The notes under the pieces: generated by a model | Told to the model about the DNA's origin: nothing | Seen by the model: only the letters and a program-made list of their open reading frames with translations | The model's database searches: none | Shown: one piece after another, positions 1 to 7,284 of the stretch | Position numbering within the stretch: the first letter of the stretch is position 1 | How the letters are laid out: every line of letters begins with the position of its first letter | Position numbers and translations under genes: made by a program | Assembly: GCA_937894795.1 (NCBI GenBank) | Contig: CALCQV010000031.1 | Location: forward strand, 1 to 8,409 | Reading direction: 5' to 3' | DNA: 8,409 bases | From: an uncultured Bacteroidales bacterium | GTDB lineage: Bacteria; Bacteroidota; Bacteroidia; Bacteroidales; Lentimicrobiaceae

Positions 1-107
1 CATTACCTTTATTTACTCACCTTTTTATCTATGCAATATTTATGCCAAAGATTAAGGGTTCTCCCAAAAACTCGTAAATGTTGATACTCATCTCTGGAAA
101 TCGTGCG

Positions 108-1100
108 CTAATTTATAAATACTTCCAATACTTTAGCAGAACCAGAAGGTATTAAGTCAATTCTATCTATAACTGCTGGAATTAAGACTACTTCGCCCTT
201 GGAAAGGCTTACCTGCTTCTCTTCATTTCCATCATGCACAAGTGTAAGACTTCCTTCAACACATATATAGATAACAAACGAGTCAAGTTCAGTATAATCC
301 TTTGCCAGGGCCTTATCAAGAACTATTATGTTAGTGGTGAAATATGGAGAGGTTACCACATTGGATGAGGCATTCTTGACTTCCTTGTAATCCGACTTGT
401 AGTCATCGTATGCTTTGAAGTCGATGGCTTCCAGCGCTTCTTCAGTATGCAGCTCTCGTGCCTGCCCTTTGCTATCCACCCTGTCCCAGTCGTAAATGCG
501 GTAGGTGGTATCACTGGTCTGTTGAATTTCGGCAAGCAGTATGCCCGGTCCTAAGGCATGAACACGACCGGCGGGCATATAGAAAGCATCACCTGCCTGA
601 ACCTTCTCAAAGTTTAGTAATTTAGTTAGCTTATTATTCTCCAGATGGTTTAGGTATTCATCTTTTGTAGTGTCTTTTGCAAAACCTGAAATAAGTTCAG
701 CATCTTTATCAGCTGATAGGATATACCACATTTCAGTTTTTCCGTTGCCTATTCCCCTTTTGGCAGCCAATGCATCATCGGGATGTACTTGAATGGAGAG
801 GTAATCGGCAGCATCTATAAACTTTATGAGTAAGGGAAACTCTAAACCGTAACGGTTAAACTGTTCATCACCAACCAACTCGCCCATATAAATTTCAACA
901 AGTTCATTGAGCTCATTTCCTTCAAGGAAACCATTGGACACTATTGACGGATTATCTTCCACACCTGATATCATCCAGGCTTCACCACAATTTGGAAGTG
1001 GGGAGTAATCAATACCAAGGTCTTCTTTCATTTTAGTGCCACCCCAAATCTTATCTTTCAATACAGGGCTGAATTTCAGTGGATAGAGCTTGTGTTCCAT
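108..1100 (-). CDS. manA: Mannose-6-phosphate isomerase, type I (cupin, zinc-dependent)
   Basis: Predicted to interconvert mannose 6-phosphate and fructose 6-phosphate in the cytoplasm, linking mannose use to GDP-mannose and glycan synthesis. The 330-residue length fits the short bacterial type I form (Bacillus ManA type) rather than the roughly 390-residue enterobacterial form. Visible family motifs are the N-terminal KDKIWGG (16-21) and the metal-site strand SIQVHPDD, giving Gln104 and His106. Then come KTEMWYIL with Glu123, PAGRVHALGPG with His181, and YRIYDWDR with the active-site Arg at 201. The metal ligands Gln, His, Glu and His are all present. A second cupin half (about 250-330) closes the protein and ends at a TAG stop. 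The ATG at 1100 has no Shine-Dalgarno sequence, as is usual in this phylum. It is transcribed away from the response regulator across a 394-bp spacer and has no operon partner in the window. The assignment is firm from motifs; physiological role (catabolic or anabolic) is not visible. Confidence 0.95.
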   Translation of the reverse strand: MEHKLYPLKFSPVLKDKIWGGTKMKEDLGIDYSPLPNCGEAWMISGVEDNPSIVSNGFLEGNELNELVEIYMGELVGDEQFNRYGLEFPLLIKFIDAADYLSIQVHPDDALAAKRGIGNGKTEMWYILSADKDAELISGFAKDTTKDEYLNHLENNKLTKLLNFEKVQAGDAFYMPAGRVHALGPGILLAEIQQTSDTTYRIYDWDRVDSKGQARELHTEEALEAIDFKAYDDYKSDYKEVKNASSNVVTSPYFTTNIIVLDKALAKDYTELDSFVIYICVEGSLTLVHDGNEEKQVSLSKGEVVLIPAVIDRIDLIPSGSAKVLEVFIN

Positions 1101-1334
1101 TATTCTGATATATTGTTTTTGTAATGGGCGATAAAATTACAATAATAATAGATTAACAATCAACCACTAAGCAATTTTAATAACAAGCCGTTGGGTGATT
1201 GAATTAAATGTAAATCTGCGCTGGAATTTAAATACAGACTGCTTATATCCCCACTTTGCTGAAAGATAGGTAAATAGATGAATGTGTTGGAAGATCAATA
1301 CAGCCCCTGGAAGTACATTTTATCTTTAACTAAG

Positions 1335-1342
1335 CAAAGTTA
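1335..1342 (-). promoter_or_regulatory. Candidate -7 box (TAACTTTG) toward manA
   Basis: Read on the minus strand this is TAACTTTG, an exact match to the Bacteroidota -7 consensus TAnnTTTG. It would give manA a leader of about 225 nt. No TTTG -33 element lies at the expected 19-20 nt, so the match is half a promoter at best. The large dyad at 1340-1373 would cover its upstream half, the place of an operator. A box with one mismatch (TAATTTTA, 1132-1139) lies much nearer the manA start and is an alternative. Confidence 0.25.
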
Positions 1343-1373
1343 TTAACAAACAGGGCTGTTTCTGTGTTAATAA
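1340..1373. repeat. Inverted repeat / stem-loop in the manA-response regulator spacer
   Basis: TTATTAACA (1340-1348) and TGTTAATAA (1365-1373) are exact 9-bp inverted repeats. Inside them AACA (1349-1352) pairs with TGTT (1357-1360) around a GGGC loop, leaving a 4-nt bulge (1361-1364). A G-T wobble (1339/1374) can lengthen the outer stem in RNA. No U-run follows on the plus strand and no gene ends here, so a factor-independent terminator is unlikely. A binding site for a dimeric regulator or a leader-RNA structure fits better. The repeat itself is plain in the sequence; its role is inferred. Confidence 0.6.
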
Positions 1374-1410
1374 TCAAACAGATGCACATTAGAACCTTTA
1401 TCTTGGATAA

Positions 1411-1418
1411 TAAGTTTG
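1411..1418 (+). promoter_or_regulatory. Candidate -7 box (TAAGTTTG) for the response regulator gene
   Basis: TAAGTTTG is an exact match to the Bacteroidota -7 consensus TAnnTTTG and would start a transcript near 1424, about 70 nt ahead of the response-regulator ATG. There is no clear TTTG at the -33 spacing. The inverted repeat at 1340-1373 would fall roughly 50-85 nt upstream of the start, a common place for an activator site. The call rests on one motif only. Confidence 0.35.
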
Positions 1419-1494
1419 GTTAGAGGTAAATATATTGACCAATGAAAATTTTTGCCATAAGGCAGATAATAGATGAGCAAACACTCTTTGTAAA

Positions 1495-1941
1495 ATGAAA
1501 AATGACCAGATGTTTATTCTCCTCGCTGAAGACGATGAGGATGACCGACAATTTTTCAGGGAGGCCATTGAGCGGATGAATCTGAGTACAAAACTCACGA
1601 TGGTTACTGATGGTGTATACCTCATTGATTATTTGAGGAATAATCCTGATAATATTCCTCATCTGTTATTCCTTGATTTGAATATGCCACGGAAAGATGG
1701 ATTTGAATGCTTGCGTGAAATAAGGAATGAGCTGAAGTTGATTGAACTGCCCATAGCCATTTACTCTACCTCCAATGCATCAATGGATATGGAAGAAGCC
1801 TTTAGGCTGGGTGCCAATATTTACATACGTAAGCCTTCCAGCTTTGATATGCTGAATAAAATTGTAACCAAAGTGATTTCCATTAACTGGCATTATCATA
1901 ACAACGGCTTAAATATCAAGAATTTCGTGCTAGCAGTCTGA
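1495..1941 (+). CDS. Single-domain response regulator (CheY/Rcp1-like receiver)
   Basis: A phosphoacceptor protein of two-component signalling with no output domain. The 148 residues are one receiver domain: acidic pocket Asp13-Asp14 in LLAEDDEDD, phosphoacceptor Asp61 in LFLDLNMPRKDG, switch Ser91 (with Thr92) in AIYSTSN, and the invariant Lys113 followed by Pro114 in IRKPSSFD. All residues needed for phosphorylation are present. The sequence resembles the Rcp1 group, which passes phosphate to or from hybrid or PAS/phytochrome histidine kinases rather than binding DNA. About 18 residues follow the last receiver helix and form no recognisable domain. No kinase lies beside it, so its partner is encoded elsewhere. 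The ATG at 1495 has no Shine-Dalgarno sequence; an in-frame Met at residue 6, directly before the first beta strand, is a possible alternative start. Confidence 0.93.
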   Translation: MKNDQMFILLAEDDEDDRQFFREAIERMNLSTKLTMVTDGVYLIDYLRNNPDNIPHLLFLDLNMPRKDGFECLREIRNELKLIELPIAIYSTSNASMDMEEAFRLGANIYIRKPSSFDMLNKIVTKVISINWHYHNNGLNIKNFVLAV

Positions 1942-1979
1942 AACATTAGCATGTATCAACATTTCCTAATCTTGTTTGT

Positions 1980-1998
1980 GAATTTAACCGTTGAATTC
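1980..1998. repeat. 19-bp near-perfect palindrome upstream of the propeller gene
   Basis: GAATTTAACCGTTGAATTC reads as two 9-nt arms around a central C, with one non-complementary pair (T1985 against G1993). A 1-nt centre rules out an RNA hairpin, so a DNA site for a dimeric regulator is the natural reading. It lies 109 nt before the 2107 ATG and 39 nt after the end of the response regulator gene. Roughly one palindrome of this quality is expected by chance in a sequence of this length, so function is uncertain. Confidence 0.35.
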
Positions 1999-2106
1999 CT
2001 GCTCCTTATTTCTAATAGCGAGGGTTGCTTGTTCATTTGCAATTCAATGATTCAATAAACGGCTCTTTTCCATTGCACAGATATAAAAGTTTGTTTTTGT
2101 CGTAGG

Positions 2107-5100
2107 ATGATAAGGAGGGCTAAATTTTATTTATTTTCGCTTGTCCTTAATTCATTCACTAACAAATACAACCAACCATTGAAAAAGAGAACCTACCCAC
2201 TGTTGTGTGTTATCGTTACCATATTGATAACCAGTCTGTCAATGATAAATACCCAGGTATATGGACAGAAGAAGAAAAACACAGAGAAGGCTGACACTCT
2301 TAAGAGTAGTGCATTCAGCGGTTTGAAATTCAGGTCTATAGGACCGGCATTTTGTTCCGGTCGGGTTGCTGATTTTGCGGTTAACCCTGAAAAGCCTCAG
2401 GAGTATTATGTAGCTGTAGCATCGGGTCATATATGGAAGACTACCAATACCGGTATCACTTGGGAGCCTGTATTTGATAACTACGGTTCTTATTCCATTG
2501 CCTGTGTTGTGCTTGACCCCTCCAACTCTAATGTAGTCTGGACAGGTACCGGTGAGAACAACCATCAACGGGCTTTGGGTTATGGTGATGGCGTTTATAA
2601 GAGTATAGATGGAGGCAAGAGTTGGAAGAACATGGGGCTAAAGGATTCCCGTCAGATAGGAATGATTGCCATTGATCCACGTAATACTGATGTGGTGTAT
2701 GTCGCTGCCGAAGGCTCTGTATGGGGGCCCGGAGGTGAAAGAGGGCTCTACAAAACTACTGATGGAGGAAAAAACTGGAATAAAATATTGAATATCAGCG
2801 ACAATACAGGAGTCAACAACATTATTATGGATCCCCGGAATCCCGATGTACTATATGCAACCAGCGAGCAGCGTCGTAGACATGTACATACCAAAATAGG
2901 CGGAGGTCCGGAAACGGCCATTTATAAATCAACCAATGCCGGTGCTTCGTGGGATAAACTTACCTCCGGACTGCCCGGTGAAGATATGGGGGGAATAGGA
3001 TTGGCGATTTCACCGGTGAACCCCGATTACTTATATGCTATCATAGAAGCTGCAAATGACGCTAGTGGATTCTACAGAAGTACCAATAGGGGAGCTACCT
3101 GGAGTAAAATGAGCGATCACTCTGCTCAAGGCCAATATTACAACGAAATATATTGTGATCCCGTTGATGTTGATGTGGTTTATTCCATGGAGACCGTTTC
3201 ACAGGTTACCAACGACGGAGGCAAAACATGGAAAAGCCTTGGCAGAAAAGCCCGTCATGTTGATGATCATGCCATATGGATTGACCCTGGTAATACCAAG
3301 CACTTCCTGATAGGTGGTGATGGTGGTATCTATGAAACATGGGACAGTGGCGCTGAGTATGAGTTTAAAGCCAACCTGCCGGTTACCCAGTTCTATCGTG
3401 TAAATGTCGACAATAGCGAGCCTTTCTACTATGTTTATGGTGGTACCCAGGATAATAATAGTATGGGCGGTCCTTCCCGCAATACCACCGGCAATGGAGT
3501 GGTAAATGATGAATGGTTCGTGACCAATGGAGGCGATGGTTTCTGGACAGCCGTTGACCCTACTAATCCAAATATTGTTTATGCCGAGGCACAATATGGA
3601 AATATGGTACGTTACGACAGGAAAAGCGGCGAGGCTATTGACCTGAGGCCTGAACCCCGTAAGGGAGAGGATACCTATAAGTGGAATTGGAACACTCCAC
3701 TGGTAATTAGCAAACATAATCCCAAACGATTGTACACGGCCGCCAATAAAGTATTCAGAAGCGACAATATGGGAGATTCCTGGGAAGTAATATCAGAGGA
3801 TCTTACAACCGGCACCGACCGAAATACATGGAAGGTAATGGATAAATACTGGAGCGTGGATGCCGTTTCAAAAGATGTCTCTACTTCCCTGTTTGGAACA
3901 ATCGTTTCATTTGATGAATCTCCATTAAAGGAAAACCTGCTATATGTCGGCACCGATGATGGTCTTATTCAAGTAACCGAAGATGGTAAGAACTGGTCAA
4001 AAAACAATATTTTCCCCGGAGTACCTGAGTATACCTACGTTTCTGATGTAATGGCCGATCGCTTCAACGAACAGATTGTATATGCATCATTCGACAATAT
4101 ACTCAGGGACGACTTCAAACCATATATACTGAAAAGTACCGATAAGGGCAAAACCTGGACACAAATCTCAGGCAACCTGCCCCAAAATGGTACTGTACAC
4201 ACAATAGCACAGGACCATGTAAATCCTGACCTGCTTTTTGCCGGTACAGAGTTTGGAGTGTTCTTTACTGTTGATGGTGGCAAGATATGGACACAGCTTA
4301 AGAGTGGTATTCCTACAGTATGTATCAAGGACATGGTAATACAGGAACGGGAAAACGATCTCGTAGTAGCAACCTTTGGCAGAGGCTTTTATATATTGGA
4401 AGATTATACACCTCTACGCGCTTACTCAAAAGAGGTAGTATCTGAACAGGCACATATATTCAAGATCAAGGATGCATTGATGTTTATTGAAAATGGAGGA
4501 AAGGATTCGCAAGGATCATCCTATTATGTGGCCAAGAATCCTGAGTTTGGAGCTACTTTTACCTATTATCTGAAGGAGAGCCCCAAAACCTTGCGCGAAC
4601 AAAGACAAGAGAAGGATAAGGAGTTATTCAAGAAAGGGGAGCCCATTGCCCAACCAACGGTTGCCGAATTAAGGGCTGAAGAGAATGAGATACCACCTTA
4701 CCTGATTTTTGATATCAAGGACGCAACAGGCGCTCAGGTACGTCGACTTTACAGCAAACCCTCAACAGGCATAAACCGCAAAGTCTGGGATTTGTGTTAC
4801 AACAGTACCCGACCCGTTAGAAAAACCGCTGGCAAGTTTGATCCATTCAGGGAGTATGGCAGTGGCATGTTTGTGATGCCGGGTACTTACAATGTAACCA
4901 TCTCATTGTATGCCAACGGTGAAACCAAGGTCTTGGCAGGGCCCGAAACATTCAATGCAAAAGTGCTGAATAATACTACCCTTCCGGCACCCGATAGAGC
5001 TGCACTGGTAGCTTTCCAACAGGAAGTGTCTGTTGTGGCACGCAAGGCTTTGGGGGCTGAGAGATATGCTGAAGAACTATCTGAGAAATTGACTTCCATG

Positions 5101-5469
5101 CTTCAGGCAGTGCATCAAACACCTGAAGCATCGCCTGAGTTAAGCAATGAAATACTCATGGCTGTTAAAGAAACCGATGATATACTTTTCAAACTGCACG
5201 GTACCCAACCTAAGGCTAGTCGTGAGGAAGTGCCTCCCGCACAGGTGCCTTTGATGGAGCGGTTGAGCAATGTAATATGGTCACATTACGCTTCTACCTC
5301 TGCACCAACCTCAACACATCGCAGAAGCTTGAGTATCCTGCAGGAGGAGTTCCCGCCAGTGGTAAAACAGCTGAAGGCATTGGGTGAAGTGAAGGTCAAA
5401 GCACTGGAAGAGAGAATGGAGCAAGCAGGCGTTCCATATACCACAGGCCGTTTGCCTCTTTGGGATTAA
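2107..5469 (+). CDS. Secreted Asp-box/VPS10-like beta-propeller protein
   Basis: A large exported protein of the family usually annotated as glycosyl hydrolase, sortilin-like or WD40/YVTN/BNR-like; its biochemical role is not established. A signal peptide spans about residues 25-54 (KKR, a hydrophobic core, then a likely cut near VYGQ). Many Asp-box turns (S/TxDxGxxW) mark the propeller blades: W119, SIDGGKSW 166-173, TTDGGKNW 217-224, STNAGASW 275-282, STNRGATW 325-332, W375, SDNMGDSW 552-559, STDKGKTW 677-684 and TVDGGKIW 721-728. The family segments FLIGGDGGIYETWDSG and TQFYRVNVD (400-435) and TQDNNS (447-452) are present. After about residue 765 come a charged linker and a FlgD-like Ig fold (GATFTYYLKE, then VRRLYSK, NRKVWDLCYN and MPGTYNVTI), then a helical tail. 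There is no type IX secretion C-terminal domain. No sialidase catalytic set is evident. The first 24 residues look like upstream extension; a TTG at 2179 (L25) gives a normal signal peptide. It converges on the SDR operon with 9 nt between stop codons. Confidence 0.9.
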   Translation: MIRRAKFYLFSLVLNSFTNKYNQPLKKRTYPLLCVIVTILITSLSMINTQVYGQKKKNTEKADTLKSSAFSGLKFRSIGPAFCSGRVADFAVNPEKPQEYYVAVASGHIWKTTNTGITWEPVFDNYGSYSIACVVLDPSNSNVVWTGTGENNHQRALGYGDGVYKSIDGGKSWKNMGLKDSRQIGMIAIDPRNTDVVYVAAEGSVWGPGGERGLYKTTDGGKNWNKILNISDNTGVNNIIMDPRNPDVLYATSEQRRRHVHTKIGGGPETAIYKSTNAGASWDKLTSGLPGEDMGGIGLAISPVNPDYLYAIIEAANDASGFYRSTNRGATWSKMSDHSAQGQYYNEIYCDPVDVDVVYSMETVSQVTNDGGKTWKSLGRKARHVDDHAIWIDPGNTKHFLIGGDGGIYETWDSGAEYEFKANLPVTQFYRVNVDNSEPFYYVYGGTQDNNSMGGPSRNTTGNGVVNDEWFVTNGGDGFWTAVDPTNPNIVYAEAQYGNMVRYDRKSGEAIDLRPEPRKGEDTYKWNWNTPLVISKHNPKRLYTAANKVFRSDNMGDSWEVISEDLTTGTDRNTWKVMDKYWSVDAVSKDVSTSLFGTIVSFDESPLKENLLYVGTDDGLIQVTEDGKNWSKNNIFPGVPEYTYVSDVMADRFNEQIVYASFDNILRDDFKPYILKSTDKGKTWTQISGNLPQNGTVHTIAQDHVNPDLLFAGTEFGVFFTVDGGKIWTQLKSGIPTVCIKDMVIQERENDLVVATFGRGFYILEDYTPLRAYSKEVVSEQAHIFKIKDALMFIENGGKDSQGSSYYVAKNPEFGATFTYYLKESPKTLREQRQEKDKELFKKGEPIAQPTVAELRAEENEIPPYLIFDIKDATGAQVRRLYSKPSTGINRKVWDLCYNSTRPVRKTAGKFDPFREYGSGMFVMPGTYNVTISLYANGETKVLAGPETFNAKVLNNTTLPAPDRAALVAFQQEVSVVARKALGAERYAEELSEKLTSMLQAVHQTPEASPELSNEILMAVKETDDILFKLHGTQPKASREEVPPAQVPLMERLSNVIWSHYASTSAPTSTHRRSLSILQEEFPPVVKQLKALGEVKVKALEERMEQAGVPYTTGRLPLWD

Positions 5470-5478
5470 ATTGGACTT

Positions 5479-6285
5479 TTAAATCTGCTCCGTTTTGCAG
5501 GTGGCTTTAGCTTCTTTTTCAAATTCTCGCGATATCAACCACTGCTGAATCCGCACGGGAAGTATTAACCGTAAGAAAAGCAGAAAATGGTTGGCAATTC
5601 CCGGGATGATATAGAACTTTTCTTTTAGCATGCCTTCAATGGCAATTGCTGCAACTTTATTTACGTTGTCCTGTGCCCAGTGGCCAACCTTACCGTGAGC
5701 ATCAATCCTTTCAGTGGTTATGTTATTGGTTTTTACTCCATTGGGAAATAGAACAGAGATGCTAATCCCTTTGTTTGTGAGTTCACCACTCAAGGCTCGA
5801 CTGAAATTCTTGACAAATGCCTTACTGGCAGAATATAAACTCTTGTAAGGAATGTAAAAGAAGGCAGCCAGACTGCTAACATTCAGTATATACGATTTTC
5901 TGTGTGTTAACAGTAGGGGAAGATAGAGTCGGGTCAACACTACAACTGCCCTGATATTAAGTAAAATTCTTTCATCAATATAGTCTATGGTAGCTTCCTT
6001 AAAATAGGAAGCACCTGCTACACCGGCATTATTGACCAACACATCCACATCAAGGCCTTCGTGTTGTGTATAGTTGAAAAGCTCCTGAGGTGCATCCAAC
6101 CGGGTAAGGTCAGTCTCAAAGAACACAGTCTCCACGCCATAACTTCCTGAAATATCCTTGGCTACCAGCTCAAGGTCCTGATTTGGAAGTGATACCAATA
6201 TCAAATTCATACCCCTTTTAGCACATTCATAAGCAATAGCCTTTCCAATGCCGGAACTGGCACCTGTAATTAGAGTGTAGGTCAT
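5479..6285 (-). CDS. Classical short-chain dehydrogenase/reductase
   Basis: An NAD(P)(H)-dependent oxidoreductase with a Rossmann fold, 268 residues. The cofactor motif TGASSGIG is at residues 7-14 and NNAG at 85-88. The catalytic tetrad is complete: Asn110, Ser138 (NVSS), Tyr151 and Lys155 (YSASK), with the standard 13- and 4-residue spacings. The substrate loop begins PNGVKTNN (181-188). The C-terminus carries a hydrophobic helix (about 232-250, FLLFLRLILPV) and a charged tail, as in SDRs that act on lipid or acyl substrates near membranes; that inference is weak. It is the last gene of the minus-strand operon, 12 nt after the extended SDR, with no Shine-Dalgarno sequence before its ATG, so it probably relies on coupling. 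No terminator hairpin is visible in the 9-nt gap to the convergent propeller gene. The enzyme class is certain; the substrate is unknown. Confidence 0.93.
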   Translation of the reverse strand: MTYTLITGASSGIGKAIAYECAKRGMNLILVSLPNQDLELVAKDISGSYGVETVFFETDLTRLDAPQELFNYTQHEGLDVDVLVNNAGVAGASYFKEATIDYIDERILLNIRAVVVLTRLYLPLLLTHRKSYILNVSSLAAFFYIPYKSLYSASKAFVKNFSRALSGELTNKGISISVLFPNGVKTNNITTERIDAHGKVGHWAQDNVNKVAAIAIEGMLKEKFYIIPGIANHFLLFLRLILPVRIQQWLISREFEKEAKATCKTEQI

Positions 6286-6297
6286 AGAAGCTGTGTG

Positions 6298-7284
6298 TTA
6301 TTTCATTTTTTTTAACCAGTCAATAGTTAACGTGGCACCTGTTTTAAAGTCCACATTAGTATAATCAAGTTCTTTAGTAGCCTTGGCGCTTGAAATACAC
6401 CAGTGGTGAAGATATTTCCGCACAAGTGGAGGAGTAATCAGGGGTTTGCCATCGGTAAGGCGGGCAATAGGTATCATACCTTTGGCAATAAATTCAGCCA
6501 CTGGTATGGGCACATGAATCATATTATACCTCACACCCGTAATGGCTGCCAGCTCTTTGAAGAACTCCCCGTATGAAAGGTTTGAACCCCCAAGCAAATA
6601 ACTCTCTCCTGGACGGCCTTTTTCCATAGCCTTAATATGACCGGAAACCACATCATTCACATAAACATAATTGCCAATGCTACTGCCATCACCGGGAATA
6701 ACCCGCCATTTTCCAGCAATATACCGTTGCATGATTCTTGTAACTCCATTGCTATCGCTTAAAACGCCCGGTCCATATACACGCGTTGGATTCACCATCA
6801 TTATCTGGATGCCCGAAGCTGCCAAGGCTTTTAATGCCTCTTCCAGTATGGATTTTGAGCACTCATAATCAATAAAGTATTTCTTTGGCTTTGGCGTTTT
6901 CTCATCACAACAGCCCACTTTATCCGATACTCCCAGCACGCCGGCAGTGGAGGTGCATACCATGCGCTCTACTCCCGATTTGATACCCGCATTAACAACA
7001 TTCATCGTTCCTTCAATATTAAGCCGATATATCTGCATGGTGTCCTTATGCCATACGTTCGCGTAAGCTGCTGTATGATAGATCTGCTTACAACCTTTGA
7101 CTGCTTCCGCCAGACTATCGGATGCAAGTATATCACCCTTGATCAATCGAATGTTTGGGTGTTTTATGACAGTGGCCTTGGTCTCATCCCTATACAAGGC
7201 ATGAACCTCATGCCCTTCATCTGCCAGGCGTAATGCAAGGTGACTCCCAATAAAGCCGGTTGCACCGGTAACAAGAATCTTCAT
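6298..7284 (-). CDS. NAD(P)-dependent epimerase/dehydratase (extended SDR, DFR/3beta-HSD-like)
   Basis: A 328-residue extended SDR. The nucleotide motif GATGFIG spans residues 7-13. Arg32 follows the second beta strand (HALYRDE), a feature of NADP(H)-preferring dihydroflavonol-4-reductase relatives. The catalytic residues are Thr113 in CTSTAGVLG at the Ser/Thr position, Tyr140 and Lys144 (YECSK). The downstream motifs NPTRVYGPG (165-173) and YVYVNDVVSGH (206-216) are typical of the DFR/3beta-hydroxysteroid dehydrogenase/HpnA-like group. Members reduce ketones or act on sugars and isoprenoids, so the substrate cannot be assigned. The start codon overlaps the stop of the upstream CPBP gene as ATGA (7281-7284), with GAGGAA immediately before the ATG inside that gene, which points to translational coupling. 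The classical SDR follows 12 nt downstream. No truncation or frameshift is seen. Confidence 0.92.
   Translation of the reverse strand: MKILVTGATGFIGSHLALRLADEGHEVHALYRDETKATVIKHPNIRLIKGDILASDSLAEAVKGCKQIYHTAAYANVWHKDTMQIYRLNIEGTMNVVNAGIKSGVERMVCTSTAGVLGVSDKVGCCDEKTPKPKKYFIDYECSKSILEEALKALAASGIQIMMVNPTRVYGPGVLSDSNGVTRIMQRYIAGKWRVIPGDGSSIGNYVYVNDVVSGHIKAMEKGRPGESYLLGGSNLSYGEFFKELAAITGVRYNMIHVPIPVAEFIAKGMIPIARLTDGKPLITPPLVRKYLHHWCISSAKATKELDYTNVDFKTGATLTIDWLKKMK

Larger units (their letters stand above)
1101..1494. other. Divergent intergenic spacer between manA and the response regulator
   Basis: A 394-bp AT-rich stretch with no convincing gene. Its contents are a long inverted repeat at 1340-1373, an exact TAnnTTTG-type box on the minus strand (1335-1342) facing manA and another on the plus strand (1411-1418) facing the response regulator. 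A 22-codon open frame at 1278-1346 ends inside the inverted repeat. ACAGCCC at 1300-1306 can also pair with GGGCTGT at 1353-1359, which would compete with that repeat. From 1140 to 1275 I see only AT-rich sequence with short ATTTAAAT-like palindromes and nothing I can name. No tRNA, terminator or small-RNA hallmark is visible. Confidence 0.6.

Noticed and set aside
1..107. Minus-strand ATG at positions 3-1 preceded by AAAGGTA, and a 20-codon minus frame at 29-91
   Set aside because: The possible downstream gene lies wholly outside the window and cannot be judged, and the short frame has no ribosome site or family resemblance. No terminator for manA is visible here either.
1398..1662. Two overlapping minus-strand open frames of 75-80 codons
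   Set aside because: They are antisense to the response regulator, whose receiver motifs are unmistakable, and show no domain or ribosome site.
1495..2106. Response regulator and propeller gene as one operon
   Set aside because: A 165-nt gap, an intervening palindrome and unrelated functions give no support for co-transcription.
3199..3717. 172-codon minus-strand open frame inside the propeller gene
   Set aside because: It is an antisense shadow of a gene with continuous Asp-box repeats in the plus frame.
2161..4290. Repeated GGxGGxAxxTGG-type DNA in the propeller gene as a possible repeat array
   Set aside because: The repetition reflects Asp-box protein turns (DGGKTW) and is diverged at the DNA level; it is not a CRISPR or satellite array.
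5485..5500. CTGC...GCAG inverted repeat at the end of the SDR gene as a terminator
   Set aside because: The stem is only 4 bp with an 8-nt loop and lies inside the coding region without a U-run in the SDR's direction.
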